Assembly: GCF_030412965.1 (NCBI RefSeq)
Contig: NZ_JAUHJQ010000001.1
Location: 460,060 to 524,059, forward strand
Origin: Nocardioides oceani
GTDB lineage: Bacteria > Actinomycetota > Actinomycetes > Propionibacteriales > Nocardioidaceae
DNA: 64,000 nt
Direction of reading: 5' to 3'
Shown here piece by piece: positions 51,278-63,199 of the stretch. The position numbers and the translations under genes were made by a program. The notes under the pieces were generated by a model. The model searched no databases. It was not told the origin of the DNA and saw nothing but the letters and a program-made list of their open reading frames with translations. Within the stretch, counting starts at the first letter, position 1; each line of letters opens with the position of its first letter.

Positions 51278-51843
51278 TCGACCTCGAGCCGCAGGTCCTC
51301 GCGCACGGCGATGCCGTCGGTGCCGATGCCGGCCAGGAGCTCGCTGATCGGCCCGCGGCCGGGGATCTCGGCGTCCGGCTCGAGGTCGAACCACGGCTTG
51401 AGCACGAAGGCCCGCTCGTGCGCGCGGGGGTGCGGCAGCTGCAGGCTCGGCTCGTCGCTGCGGCGGTCGCCCACGACGATGAGGTCGACGTCCAGGGTGC
51501 GCGGTGCGTTCGGGACCTCGCCGCGCTCGCGCTCGAAGGCGTCCTCGATCGCCAGCGCGCGGTCCATCAGGCGCGTGGCGGCGAGTGTGGTGTCGATGAG
51601 GACGACGGCGTTGAGGTACGTCTTCGCGTCGGCCGGGGAGTCCACCGGCTCGGTCTCGTAGACCGGCGAGACGGAGGTGACCCACACGTCGGGGGTGTCG
51701 GCGATCGCGTTGACCGCTCCCTGGAGGCTCGCCATCCGCTCGCCGAGGTTCGACCCCAGGGCCAGGACCGCACGGCGGATCGGGCGCATCTCCCCGGTGA
51801 GGGTGTCCGCGTCGATGATGTGCGGGTTGGGGGTCTCAGTCAC
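51274..51843 (-). CDS. folK: 2-amino-4-hydroxy-6-hydroxymethyldihydropteridine pyrophosphokinase
   Basis: 189 residues. Activates the pterin for condensation with p-aminobenzoate. Family segments are VLALGSNLGERMASL, YETEPVD, YLNAVV, RTLDVDLIV and PHPRAHERAFVLKPW. GTG at 51843 overlaps folB by 8 bp. Confidence 0.95.
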   Translation of the reverse strand: MTETPNPHIIDADTLTGEMRPIRRAVLALGSNLGERMASLQGAVNAIADTPDVWVTSVSPVYETEPVDSPADAKTYLNAVVLIDTTLAATRLMDRALAIEDAFERERGEVPNAPRTLDVDLIVVGDRRSDEPSLQLPHPRAHERAFVLKPWFDLEPDAEIPGRGPISELLAGIGTDGIAVREDLRLEVE

Positions 51844-52204
51844 GGGTGGCCCTCCGAGTGATGGTGAGTGCGACGTCGGCGAACGTCGCGTCGACGGGTG
51901 CGTCCGGCTTGTGCACCGTGACCCGCGCCCACTCGACCTTGGCGTCCGCGAGGCAGACGTCCGCGATCCGCTGGGCGAGGGTCTCGATCAGGTCGACCGG
52001 ATCCTGCTGCACGGCGGTCGTGACCGCCGCGACGAGACTTCCGTAGTCCACGGTGTCGTGCAAGTCGTCACTCGCGGCCGCGGGAGCGGTGTCGACGCCG
52101 AGCGTCAGGTCGACGACGAACGTCTGCCCGTCGCGTCGCTCGAAGTCGAAGACCCCGTGGTGGCCCCAGCACTCGATGCCGGTGACGGAGATCTCGTCGG
52201 TCAT
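51836..52204 (-). CDS. folB: Dihydroneopterin aldolase
   Basis: 122 residues. GIECWGHHGVFDFERRDGQ holds the active-site Gly/His segment and the substrate Glu is near ETLAQRIADVCL. It converts dihydroneopterin to the hydroxymethyl pterin. ATG overlaps the folP stop (ATGA). Confidence 0.94.
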   Translation of the reverse strand: MTDEISVTGIECWGHHGVFDFERRDGQTFVVDLTLGVDTAPAAASDDLHDTVDYGSLVAAVTTAVQQDPVDLIETLAQRIADVCLADAKVEWARVTVHKPDAPVDATFADVALTITRRATRD

Positions 52205-53097
52205 GGCCCCTCCTCGGGTCGTGGACGGTGCAGCGCCTCGGCCACCGCGAGGGCGTCCCGGGCGGCTCGGACGTCGTGCACCCGGACGCCCCACACGCCC
52301 TGCTGGGCGAGGTGGGCGACGACGGCGGTGTGCGCGTGCTCGCGCTCCTCGACCGGCCGCGGGTCGCCGGCGTCGCCGGCGAGCAGGCGTCCGAGGAACG
52401 ACTTGCGGCTGGCCCCGACCAGGACCGGCTGGCCCAGGGCGGTGATCGGGTCGAGGTCGCGCAGCAGCTCCCAGTTGTGCTCGCCGCGCTTGGCGAAGCC
52501 GAGCCCCGGGTCCAGGACGACGCGGGAGGGGTCGATGCCGGCGGCCAGGACGGCCTCCAGCCGCTCGGCCAGCTCCGCCGCGACCGTGCCGACCACGCCG
52601 CCGGGCCCGTCGTACGTCGCGAAGTCGGCCATCCGGGTGCTGTGGGCGCGCCAGTGCATGGCGACGTACACCGCGTCCGCAGCGGCCGTCACCGCGAGGA
52701 TCCGCGGGTCGGCGAGGCCGCCGGAGACGTCGTTGACGATCGTCGCGCCCGCCTCGAGCGCGGCCTCGGCGACCTCGGCGCGCATGGTGTCGACCGAGAC
52801 GACCGCCTCGCGGGCGAGCTCGCGGATGACCGGGACGACCCGGTCGAGCTCCTCGGAGACCAGCGGCCGGGTCGCGCCGGGTCGGGTGGACTCGCCGCCG
52901 ATGTCGAGGACGTCGGCACCGTCGGCGAGCAGCCGCCGGCCGTGGGCGACGGCGGCGTCGGGCTCGACATACCGGCCGCCGTCGGAGAAGGAGTCGGGCG
53001 TGACGTTGACGATCCCCATGACGCGGGGCCGGCCGAGCGGGACGAACAGCCCGCCGACCGCCGACGCCGGGCGCGGGCCCGGAACGGGAGTGGCCAC
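52201..53097 (-). CDS. folP: Dihydropteroate synthase
   Basis: 298 residues, target of sulfonamides. MGIVNVTPDSFSDGG (about 27-41), DIGGESTRPGA, VNDVSGG, LDPGLGFAK, VGASRKSFLG and VRVHDV signatures are complete, so it should be active. GTG at 53097 lies 8 bp after folE. Confidence 0.95.
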   Translation of the reverse strand: MATPVPGPRPASAVGGLFVPLGRPRVMGIVNVTPDSFSDGGRYVEPDAAVAHGRRLLADGADVLDIGGESTRPGATRPLVSEELDRVVPVIRELAREAVVSVDTMRAEVAEAALEAGATIVNDVSGGLADPRILAVTAAADAVYVAMHWRAHSTRMADFATYDGPGGVVGTVAAELAERLEAVLAAGIDPSRVVLDPGLGFAKRGEHNWELLRDLDPITALGQPVLVGASRKSFLGRLLAGDAGDPRPVEEREHAHTAVVAHLAQQGVWGVRVHDVRAARDALAVAEALHRPRPEEGP

Positions 53098-53105
53098 CGG
53101 TGCCC

Positions 53106-53722
53106 TCAGCGGGTGCCGCCGCGGATGAGCGACATCGCCTCGGCACGCGTCGCGGGCTCGGTGAGGAAGCTGCCGCGGACCGCGGAGGTGATGGTGCGCG
53201 CGCCGGCCTTGCGCACGCCGCGCATGGTCATGCACAAGTGCTCGGCCTCGATCACGACGATGACCCCCCGGGCCTCGAGGATCGAGACGAGCGCGTCGGC
53301 GACCTGCGTGGTCAACCGCTCCTGCACCTGCGGGCGGCGGCTGTAGACGTCGACGAGCCGGGCCAGCTTGGACAGGCCGGTGATCTTGCCCGACTCCGCC
53401 GGGATGTAGCCGACGTGCGCGACGCCGGTGAACGGCACCAGGTGGTGCTCGCACATCGACCACAGCTCGATGTCGCGGACCAGCACCATCTCCTCGTGAC
53501 CGAGGTCGAAGGTGGTGGAGAGGACGTCCTCGGGCCGCATCCGCAGCCCGGCGGTCACCTCGGCGTACGCACGGGCGACCCGGGCCGGGGTCTCGAGCAG
53601 CCCCTCGCGGTCGGGGTCCTCCCCGATCGCGATGAGCAGCTCGCGGACGGCCGCCTCGGCGCGGGCCTGGTCGAACGCGGGGACCTCGGAGGGGTCACGC
53701 TCGACCTGGCTCACCCGGTCGG

Positions 53723-53726
<4 letters not shown>
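53106..53726 (-). CDS. folE: GTP cyclohydrolase I
   Basis: 206 residues, first step of folate synthesis. Zinc ligands are visible in MCEHHLVPF and EHLCMTMRG, and [20 protein letters not shown] is the classic segment. ATG at 53726 overlaps the ftsH stop (ATGA), so folate genes are coupled to ftsH. Confidence 0.96.
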
Positions 53727-55810
<2,084 letters not shown>

Positions 55811-55909
55811 AGGCTTCTTCCGACGCTCGTCTTGAACCTCTGACGGTACAGGTCCGCGGCAACGGGAGCAGGGCCGGTCCGGCCCGCTCAGGCTCCCCTC
55901 AGGAACACG

Positions 55910-56461
55910 TCAGGAGTAGACGTGCGGGGCCAGCGTCCCGATGTCGCGCAGGTTGCGGTAGCGCTCCTTGTAGTCGAGGCCGTAGCCGACCACGAACTCG
56001 TTGGGGATGTCCCAGCCGACGTACTTGACGTCGACCGGCATCTGGAGGGCCTCGGGCTTGCGGAGCAGCGTGGCGATCTCGACGCTCGCCGGGTTGCGGC
56101 TGCTCAGGTTCGAGGTCAGCCACGACAGCGTCAGGCCGGTGTCGATGATCTCGTCGACGATCACGACGTGGCGGCCGCTGATGTCGGTGTCGAGGTCCTT
56201 GAGGATGCGGACCACGCCGCTGGACTTGGTGCCGGAGCCGTACGACGACACCGCCATCCAGTCCATCTCGACGTGGCGGGAGAAGCTGCGCGCCATGTCG
56301 GCCATGACCATCACCGCGCCGCGGAGGATGCCGACGATCAGGAGGTCCTTGCCCGCGTAGTCGGCCTCGATGTCGGCGGCCAGCTCCTTGATCCGCGCCT
56401 GGATCTCGGCCTCGGTGTAGAGCACGTTGAGCAGGTCGTCCGACACGTCAGCAGCGTCCAT
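55910..56461 (-). CDS. hpt: Hypoxanthine phosphoribosyltransferase
   Basis: 183 residues. Purine salvage from hypoxanthine or guanine with PRPP. PRPP motif VVIVDEIIDTGLTL, catalytic loop SSYGSGTKSSG and purine-site VGWDIPNEFVVGYGLDY are present. ATG at 56461. Elsewhere it lies directly after tilS; here a 6.4-kb gene and a strong terminator separate them, so hpt needs its own promoter in 56462-56525. Confidence 0.95.
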   Translation of the reverse strand: MDAADVSDDLLNVLYTEAEIQARIKELAADIEADYAGKDLLIVGILRGAVMVMADMARSFSRHVEMDWMAVSSYGSGTKSSGVVRILKDLDTDISGRHVVIVDEIIDTGLTLSWLTSNLSSRNPASVEIATLLRKPEALQMPVDVKYVGWDIPNEFVVGYGLDYKERYRNLRDIGTLAPHVYS

Positions 56462-56525
56462 GGCAGCAGCGTATTCCGCCGCCGCCGGGAGCCCGGTCCG
56501 GGGGCCCCGGGGCTCGGCGGGACGC

Positions 56526-56564
56526 CCGAGGGGCGGGGGTGCACCGCGCACCCCCGCCCCTCGG
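56526..56564 (-). terminator. Terminator of giant surface-protein gene
   Basis: A perfect 17-bp stem (CCGAGGGGCGGGGGTGC at 56526-56542 with its complement at 56548-56564) and a 5-base loop, 15 bp after the stop of the 2144-residue gene. It should isolate hpt from that transcript. Confidence 0.88.
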
Positions 56565-56578
56565 TCACGCACCGGCCG

Positions 56579-59500
56579 TCAGAAGATCGACGGCATCGGC
56601 TTGCTGCTCCGCCTCGGCCGCACGACCAGCGTCAGCTTCTCCGAGGAGGACGCCTTCGCCTTCGCGTTGCCGAGGTAGCGGACGCGCACGGTGTGCTCGC
56701 CGGCGGTGAGCCCCGGGAGCGTCACGGTCGCGCGCCCGTCGGCCCCCGAGCCGAGGCCCTGCTCGGTGACCTTCCGGCCATCGACCCGGACGACGACCGT
56801 GCCGAGCGCCCGCTTCCCGGTGGCGAGGGCGACCTCGACCCGGACCTTGGCACGCTGGCCGGCCCTGACCACGGTGCGCACGAGCGTCGCGGTGGTCGTG
56901 GACTCCGCCTTGGTGACCGGCGGCGGGGGCTGCTGGCCCTCGGTCACCGTCACCGGCGCGGAGGTCGCCGACCCGTCGGCGTACCCGGCCTTGGTCGCGG
57001 TGACCCGGACCGAGACGGCCTTGCCCACGTCGCCCGGCCGGACGTCGTACGTCGGGCCGGTGGCCCCGTCGATCGGCGAGCCGCCCGCCAGCCACTGGTA
57101 GGCGAACGCGACGCCCGGCTCGCTCCACGCGCCGGTCGACGCCGTCAACCGGCCGCCCGGCACCGCCGAGCCGGTGACCGCCGGCGCGGTCGTCGCCGTC
57201 GGTGCGTCGCCCTTCGCCGCCGTCACCGGGGCGCTGGTCGCCGTGCCGTCGGTCAGGCCGGTCTTGCTGGCCGTCACCGTCACGGCGATCGCCTTGTCGA
57301 CGTCGTCCGCGGTGAGGACGTACTCCGCGCCGGTGGCCCCCGCGATCGGCGTGCCGCCCCGCGACCAGACGTAGCCGAACGTCAGGCCCTGGCCGTTCCA
57401 CTCACCCGGCTGCGCGGTGAGCTTCTGACCGGTCTTGGCCGTGCCCGTGACCGTCGGCGCCTTGGTGGCGACCAGCGCGGTGCTGCCACCGCCGCCGCCG
57501 CCGGCACCACCGCCGCCCCCGGCGGGGGCGGCCGTCACGACGGCCGAGACCTTGTCGACGGTGAAGGGCTCGAAGGAGACGAGCGCCCCCGCCCCGTTCT
57601 CCTGGACCTTGTCGCGCCGCCGGGCGGAGAAGCGGGCCGTGAGGGCCTTGCCGACGTCGGCCGCCTTGACGACGTACGTCGTGCCGGTGCCGACCACGGT
57701 CCCGTCGCGACGCCACTCGATGGCGCCCGGCTCGATCTCGTGCGCCCAGGTTCCCTGGGTGGCGGTGAGCGTCTGTCCGACCTGCGCGGTGCCCGTGAGC
57801 GTCGGCTCGACCGTCGGGGTGGGCACCGCCACGCCGGCGCACGGCACCTTGACCAGCAGGTCGACGCGCTCGGGCGGGACGACCATGGCGTTGGTGGTCA
57901 CGACGTCGCAGGTGACCCCGAGCTGCCGGGCCCGGGTGACCGACACCTTGTAGGAGCCGTCCTGGACGTCCCAGCGGAAGAACCCGGTCTCGCTCGTCAC
58001 CGACGGGTTCGACCGGTTGGCCGGGCTCATCACGTCGGACCCGTCCGGCACCGGGACGAAGGCCCCGCCGACCTGGTGGAGCAGGGTGACGTCAGCGCCC
58101 GCGATGGGACGGCCGTACTGGTCGGTGACGTGACCGCTCGGGTCGATGTAGACGTTGAACACGACCGGCGAGCCCCCGGTGGCGCTGCCGCAGTCGGTGC
58201 GCGGCACGTCCGTGGTGATCGTCGCCATCCCGGTGCTGGTGAAGCCGGGGATGGTCCCGGTGTAGACGCCCGGCTCGCCCTCGGTCAGCGAGCCGGTCAT
58301 CGGGGCCGCCCCGTTCGAGAACGACACCGTCCAGCTGCGGTCGGTCCGACCGGCGCAACCGGTGACCGTCAGCTCCTGCGGGGTCGACACGTACACCGTC
58401 GGGAAGCTGCGGCCGCCGCCGACGCTGGTCGACCCGATCGGGTTCGACAGCGCCGTGCCGTCGGGGATCGGTGCGGGTGCGTCGACCTCCACCAGGACCT
58501 CGTTGGCCCCGGGACGCACCGAGGTGACCACGCTCCTCGCGATCAACGGGCTCTCCGGGTTGACCTGGACGGTGTAGGACACCCCGCCGTCCCGACCGAC
58601 CACGGACGCCGAGGCGAAGCCGTCCTCGACCTCCGCCGAGGCACAGCCGTAGGACCAGTCGGTCGTCGGGCAGATCGAGACCCAGCCCGAGGACACGTCG
58701 GTGAACGGCGCCGCGGCGCGCTTGACCCGCACCCGGACCGTCGCGTCGGCCTCGTCGGCGTGCTGCACACGGCCGAGGTAGGACCAGGTCCGACCGTCGC
58801 GGTGCCCGGCCTTGCTCGCCGTCACCTGGAGCTCCAGGTAGCCGCCACCGTCAGCGGCCGTCGGCTGGTAGCTGGTGCCCGTGCCGACCTCACGGCCGTC
58901 GACCCGCCAGGAGTAGGCGAAGCCGAGCCCGTCGGCGACGGCGACGCGCGTCCCCTCGGACGTGTAGGTCACCCAACCGCCCGGGTCGGCGGTGAGGGTC
59001 TCCCCCACCTTCGCCCGCGGGGAGACCGTCGGGGTGGCGGCCCAGTCGCCGTAGAGCGTCGGGATGTCCGTCACGGCCGCGGTCGGCGCGCTGCCGGACT
59101 CGACCGTCGCCGTCCCGGCGCGGGTGATCTCCTGCACCGCCTTGAGCTTCACGCCGCTCAGCCAGTCCGGGATGGTGAACGTCGGCCCGGTGTGGACCGG
59201 ATAGCTGTAGCCCCAGTCGTAGACGGCCCACCACGTGGTGGTGCCGACCGCGGCAGCCGCGGGCGTGAAGACGGCGTTCGTCACGGCCAGCGTCTGGCCC
59301 ACCCGAGCGGTGCCGGTGATGACCGGCGGCTGCTGCACCTCGGCTGCGACGGCACCGACCTCGACCGGGGCGGAGACCGCCTCGCCGCGCTCGTGCCCGG
59401 CCTTGACGGTCCGGACGCGCACGGTCACGAGGTCACCGTTGTCCGCGCCGGTCACGGTCCAGTAGCTGGCCGTCGCGCCGGCGACCGGCACCCCGTCCAG

Positions 59501-62500
59501 CAGCCACTGGAACTCGTGGTCGTCCAGCCCGGTATTCCAGCGGCCGGGATCGGCCGTCAGCACCTGGCCGGCGGCCGGCGTCCCGTGGACGGCCGGGCGG
59601 ACGGTGCTGACGGGCGCGGGCCCGCCGACGACGGCCAGGTCGTTGGTCGTCGCACTGCCGGACTGGTGACCGGGGATCCGCGCGGTCACCACGACCGAGA
59701 CGCGGGTGCCGACGTCCTCGGCCGTCGGGACGTACGACGACGCGGTCGCGCCCGGGATCGCCTCGCCGTCGCGTCGCCACTGGTAGGCGAAGCGGGCGGG
59801 CGCCGGGGTCCACGTGCCGGGGGACACGGTGAGCCGCTCCCCGAACCGGGCCGGTGCGCTGATCGTCGGGCCGGCGCCCGGGGTCGAGACCGCGGGGTCA
59901 CCGGCTCCGATCGTCACCGGCTCGGACAGCTCCGTCACGGGGACGGTGTCGGGCGCCCCGGGCCGGGTCGCGGTGACCTCGACCTCGAGGTCGGCACCGA
60001 GCATCGGGGCGGTCGGCGTGAACGTCCGGCCGGTCGCCGTCGGCTCGCCGTCGACGAGCCAGCGGTAGGCGAACTCCAGCCCGGACGCGGGCTCCCAGCT
60101 GCCGGGCTCGGCCGTCAGGGTCGAGCCGACCTTCGGCGCACCGGAGATGGCCGGCGGGGCCGTGTTGGACCCGGCCCGGTCGTCGGTGACGACGACCGCG
60201 ACGCGACCGGTGTCGAACCCGAGGTGACCGTCGGTGACCGTGTAGTCGAAGAAGTCCTCGCCGACGTACCCCTCGTCGGGGGTGTAGACGCAGCTCGTCC
60301 GCGCGGAGCAGTCGACCGTGCCGTGCGCGGGGTCGCCTGCCCTGGTGATGCGCAGGCGGTCGACCTCCGGGTCGGTGTCGTTGTCCAGCGGGTAGAGCGT
60401 CGTCGGCGTGTCGACCAGGACCTTGACGGTGTCGTCGACGGCCACCGGCGGGCTGACGACGGTGCTGCCGCCGACGCCACCGAAGCCGAAGAGGAACGTG
60501 TTGGGCGTGCCCAGGGTGGAGCCGTCCTCCGTGCTCGGTTGTCCGAGCGAGAAGGCCTCGGCACCGACGGTGGCCAGCGCGTCCAGCGCGCCCTGCTCGT
60601 CGCCCGCCGCGCCGTAGAAGGTGCGGAAGGACTTCTCCTCACCGGGCGCCAGGCTGCCGAAGGCGAAGTCGAAGAGCGCCCCGTGGTCGTCGGGCCCCTC
60701 GTCCTCCCACTCACCGGTGAGGCCGATGTCCGACGGGCCGGCGAGGGGGTCGGCGCTGGCGAAGCCGTCGTTGGAGGTGAACACCAGCTCCTCGGCGTCG
60801 CCCGTCACCATCGTGACGTACTCGGCGAACGCGGTCGGCTCGACGTCCCAGTCCATGACGCGGCGGTAGCGCAGGTCGGTCGTGGTGGCGCCGATGTTCT
60901 CGACGGTGACGTTGACCTGGTAGGCGTTGTCGGTCTCCGGGTGCGGCGCGTACTCGTGGGTGACCCGGAACGTGTCACCGACCGTCACCACCGAGGTCGC
61001 CGTGGTGCGGTCCTCGCTGACGGTGAAGTCCTCGAGCTCGAGACCGGCGACGCCGTGGTCGTTGTTGGCGTAGCCGGACACCTCGGACTCGGCGTCGGCG
61101 ACGCCCCAGCCCTCGCACTCGCAACCGGGGAACGTGGCGTCGTTCCCGGTCGGGTCGTACTGGATGCCGACTCCGCGGCTGGACAGGTTGAGCTGGCCGA
61201 GGCAGTTGACGCCCAGGGAGACCGTGCCGTTGCCGATGACGCGGCCGCAGGTCGAGTCCGGGACGACGATCGGGTCGTCGAGCGTGACGGCCGACTCGTC
61301 GGCGCCGATGGTGAACGTCGCCGCGTCGTCGCCCGACTCGACGTCACCGAGCCAGCGCGTGCTGCCGCCGTAGCTGGCGCTCAGCGTGTAGGTGCGGTCC
61401 CGCTCGACCCCGGTGAAGAGGTAGGAGCCCTCGGACCCTGCGGCGGCCAGCGACCGCGCCGGCGCCGAGTCGACCTCACCGCCGGAGGAGCTGGTGTAGG
61501 TGCTGTCGACGTAGACGCGCTCGCCCTCCTCGTCGACACGGTAGAGCTCGACGTACGCCCCGCCCAGCGGGACGTCGTCCTGGTCGACGACCTCGCCGGT
61601 CACCGAGGCCACCCGGAGCGTCGGCAGCGTCACCGGGTCGAGCTCGAGGTCCTGGCGCTCGACCACCTCGATCGGCTCACCGTCGCCGTAGGTCACGTCG
61701 CCGTACGACGTTCCCTCCGCCGAACGCGGCCCGAAGAAGTCGACGACGTAGCTGCCCGGGGCGAGGCGACGGGCGTACCGGCCGCCGTCCCACGTCGTCG
61801 TCCAGCTCGTGTCACCGGTCCTCGCGTCCTCGAACCGCACCTGCACCTCGTCGAGGGGCGAACCCGCCTCGTCGGTCACGAGACCCGAGACGATCGGGTC
61901 GAGACCCGTCTCCGGTGCCAGCGCCACAGGATCGAGCGCCGTCGTCTCCCCCGCGACGACCTCGATGGTCTCGCCGTCGCGGTACGTCGTGCTCTGGTGC
62001 GTTCGCGCGCCCGTCTCGTCCCGAGGGCCCCTGAAGTCGACCCGGTAGGTGCCGGGCTGCACGTCGACCACGAACGCACCGGGCCCCTGGGTGTCCCCGG
62101 GGTACCGATTGCCCGTCGTCCCGCGGCCGACGACCTCGCCCGTCTCGGCGTCCCGGATCCGGACCGCCACCCCGTCCAACGAGGACCCGGTGGACTCGTC
62201 CGACACCTGCCCGGCGACGCTGCCGTCGGCGCCGAGCATGCTGCGGGTGGCCAGCCGGACCTTTTCGCCCTCACCGATGACGTAGTCGTCGCGACGCGCT
62301 GGGAAGTGCAGGTCCTTCAGCGCCCGCTCGTCGTCCGGCATGGTGGAGACGTCGAAGCGGTACTCACCGGCCGGGACGTAGAGGCGGTAGAAGCCGTGCT
62401 GCGGGCCGCCCGCACGCACCGACGCGTACGTCAGGTCCTCTGCGACGACCGCGTAGAAGCCGGATGCCATCTTGCGCAGCGCGCGAACGCGGATCCCGTC

Positions 62501-63013
62501 GAGCGGGGCACCGTCCGCGTCCGTGATGACGCCGCGGAACTGGGACGTGGCGTCGCCCGATCCGGCGCGAGGCACCTCGACCGACGTCACGACCTCAGAC
62601 TCGTCGAGGCCGTCGAACTGCACCGTGCCGGGCGAGCCCGGCCCGGCGGGCTCCTCCTCCGTCCCGTCGAGGTAGGTGAGCCGGTAGCGGCCCGACGGCG
62701 AGACCAGGCGCGCGGTGTACCAACCGGGCTCGGAGAGGACGTAGCGGAACGAACCCTCGCTCCCGACGACGTTCGCGTCATGGACGAAGTCCCACCGATC
62801 CGGCCCTTCCGCCCATCGGAAGAGCTGCGGATGGACCTGGTCCATCCAGTTCGGTACCTCGTCAACGCCGATCAAGGTGATCGTGAGAGGCCGGCCGGGT
62901 TCATCGACGGGAGCCGCGGCGCCTGCGGTGCCGACGACCGGCGCCAGACCCGAGAGCACCATCGAGACGACGGCGAGAAGGAACAGGACAGGACGACGTA
63001 CCAAGCCAGACAT
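56579..63013 (-). CDS. Giant secreted Ig-like repeat protein (2144 residues)
   Basis: A signal peptide (VRRPVLFLLAVVSMVLSG, cleavage near residue 33) is followed by CNA-B/carboxypeptidase-regulatory-like modules (about 130-560) and a Cys-containing domain (about 580-840, with GCECEGWG). Next comes a cadherin/Big_9-like module (about 855-945, with LDNDTDPEVDRLRITRAG). Eight Ig-like repeats of the form GTAxVGQTLTAxPGxW...DVGxxVxVxVTA follow: five from about 950, three from about 1728. A poly-Gly linker lies near 1830, and a final Ig-like domain ends SSKPMPSIF. No LPxTG, membrane anchor or S-layer domain is seen, so attachment is unclear. ATG at 63013 starts the signal peptide. No catalytic domain recognised; likely adhesin or matrix protein. 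Confidence 0.88.
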   Translation of the reverse strand: MSGLVRRPVLFLLAVVSMVLSGLAPVVGTAGAAAPVDEPGRPLTITLIGVDEVPNWMDQVHPQLFRWAEGPDRWDFVHDANVVGSEGSFRYVLSEPGWYTARLVSPSGRYRLTYLDGTEEEPAGPGSPGTVQFDGLDESEVVTSVEVPRAGSGDATSQFRGVITDADGAPLDGIRVRALRKMASGFYAVVAEDLTYASVRAGGPQHGFYRLYVPAGEYRFDVSTMPDDERALKDLHFPARRDDYVIGEGEKVRLATRSMLGADGSVAGQVSDESTGSSLDGVAVRIRDAETGEVVGRGTTGNRYPGDTQGPGAFVVDVQPGTYRVDFRGPRDETGARTHQSTTYRDGETIEVVAGETTALDPVALAPETGLDPIVSGLVTDEAGSPLDEVQVRFEDARTGDTSWTTTWDGGRYARRLAPGSYVVDFFGPRSAEGTSYGDVTYGDGEPIEVVERQDLELDPVTLPTLRVASVTGEVVDQDDVPLGGAYVELYRVDEEGERVYVDSTYTSSSGGEVDSAPARSLAAAGSEGSYLFTGVERDRTYTLSASYGGSTRWLGDVESGDDAATFTIGADESAVTLDDPIVVPDSTCGRVIGNGTVSLGVNCLGQLNLSSRGVGIQYDPTGNDATFPGCECEGWGVADAESEVSGYANNDHGVAGLELEDFTVSEDRTTATSVVTVGDTFRVTHEYAPHPETDNAYQVNVTVENIGATTTDLRYRRVMDWDVEPTAFAEYVTMVTGDAEELVFTSNDGFASADPLAGPSDIGLTGEWEDEGPDDHGALFDFAFGSLAPGEEKSFRTFYGAAGDEQGALDALATVGAEAFSLGQPSTEDGSTLGTPNTFLFGFGGVGGSTVVSPPVAVDDTVKVLVDTPTTLYPLDNDTDPEVDRLRITRAGDPAHGTVDCSARTSCVYTPDEGYVGEDFFDYTVTDGHLGFDTGRVAVVVTDDRAGSNTAPPAISGAPKVGSTLTAEPGSWEPASGLEFAYRWLVDGEPTATGRTFTPTAPMLGADLEVEVTATRPGAPDTVPVTELSEPVTIGAGDPAVSTPGAGPTISAPARFGERLTVSPGTWTPAPARFAYQWRRDGEAIPGATASSYVPTAEDVGTRVSVVVTARIPGHQSGSATTNDLAVVGGPAPVSTVRPAVHGTPAAGQVLTADPGRWNTGLDDHEFQWLLDGVPVAGATASYWTVTGADNGDLVTVRVRTVKAGHERGEAVSAPVEVGAVAAEVQQPPVITGTARVGQTLAVTNAVFTPAAAAVGTTTWWAVYDWGYSYPVHTGPTFTIPDWLSGVKLKAVQEITRAGTATVESGSAPTAAVTDIPTLYGDWAATPTVSPRAKVGETLTADPGGWVTYTSEGTRVAVADGLGFAYSWRVDGREVGTGTSYQPTAADGGGYLELQVTASKAGHRDGRTWSYLGRVQHADEADATVRVRVKRAAAPFTDVSSGWVSICPTTDWSYGCASAEVEDGFASASVVGRDGGVSYTVQVNPESPLIARSVVTSVRPGANEVLVEVDAPAPIPDGTALSNPIGSTSVGGGRSFPTVYVSTPQELTVTGCAGRTDRSWTVSFSNGAAPMTGSLTEGEPGVYTGTIPGFTSTGMATITTDVPRTDCGSATGGSPVVFNVYIDPSGHVTDQYGRPIAGADVTLLHQVGGAFVPVPDGSDVMSPANRSNPSVTSETGFFRWDVQDGSYKVSVTRARQLGVTCDVVTTNAMVVPPERVDLLVKVPCAGVAVPTPTVEPTLTGTAQVGQTLTATQGTWAHEIEPGAIEWRRDGTVVGTGTTYVVKAADVGKALTARFSARRRDKVQENGAGALVSFEPFTVDKVSAVVTAAPAGGGGGAGGGGGGSTALVATKAPTVTGTAKTGQKLTAQPGEWNGQGLTFGYVWSRGGTPIAGATGAEYVLTADDVDKAIAVTVTASKTGLTDGTATSAPVTAAKGDAPTATTAPAVTGSAVPGGRLTASTGAWSEPGVAFAYQWLAGGSPIDGATGPTYDVRPGDVGKAVSVRVTATKAGYADGSATSAPVTVTEGQQPPPPVTKAESTTTATLVRTVVRAGQRAKVRVEVALATGKRALGTVVVRVDGRKVTEQGLGSGADGRATVTLPGLTAGEHTVRVRYLGNAKAKASSSEKLTLVVRPRRSSKPMPSIF

Positions 63014-63113
63014 GCGCACCCCAAGCGGTCCGGAGGACAAACAGTTGGGCGGAACGTAGGTCGGCGAGCGGGCCCCCGGCACCGGTCTCGGGCAGGAATG
63101 CCACCGGAATGAC

Positions 63114-63127
63114 CCGTTTGGAAACGG
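63114..63127 (-). promoter_or_regulatory. Palindrome upstream of giant surface-protein gene
   Basis: CCGTTTGGAAACGG is a 6-2-6 inverted repeat 100 bp before the start of the surface-protein gene. It could be an operator. The rest of 63014-63199 shows no clear promoter boxes. Assignment is by symmetry and position only. Confidence 0.35.
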
Positions 63128-63168
63128 AGACGGGAGCAGCCGGAGCCTGATGTGACTAGGGCCACCCT

Positions 63169-63184
63169 GGGGTGTGCTCACCCC
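63169..63184 (-). terminator. Possible tilS terminator
   Basis: GGGGTG-TGCT-CACCCC forms a 6-bp stem 16 bp after the tilS stop. Small, but well placed to separate tilS from the inserted surface-protein gene. Confidence 0.5.
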
Positions 63185-63199
63185 GGCGGGTGGGACGGG

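Noticed and set aside
55922..63112. A 2396-codon open frame on the plus strand
   Set aside because: It is the antisense shadow of the surface-protein, hpt and 3' ftsH-proximal sequence in GC-rich DNA. Its translation is repetitive Arg/Gly/Asp/Val with no domain, while the minus strand encodes recognised domains and a signal peptide.
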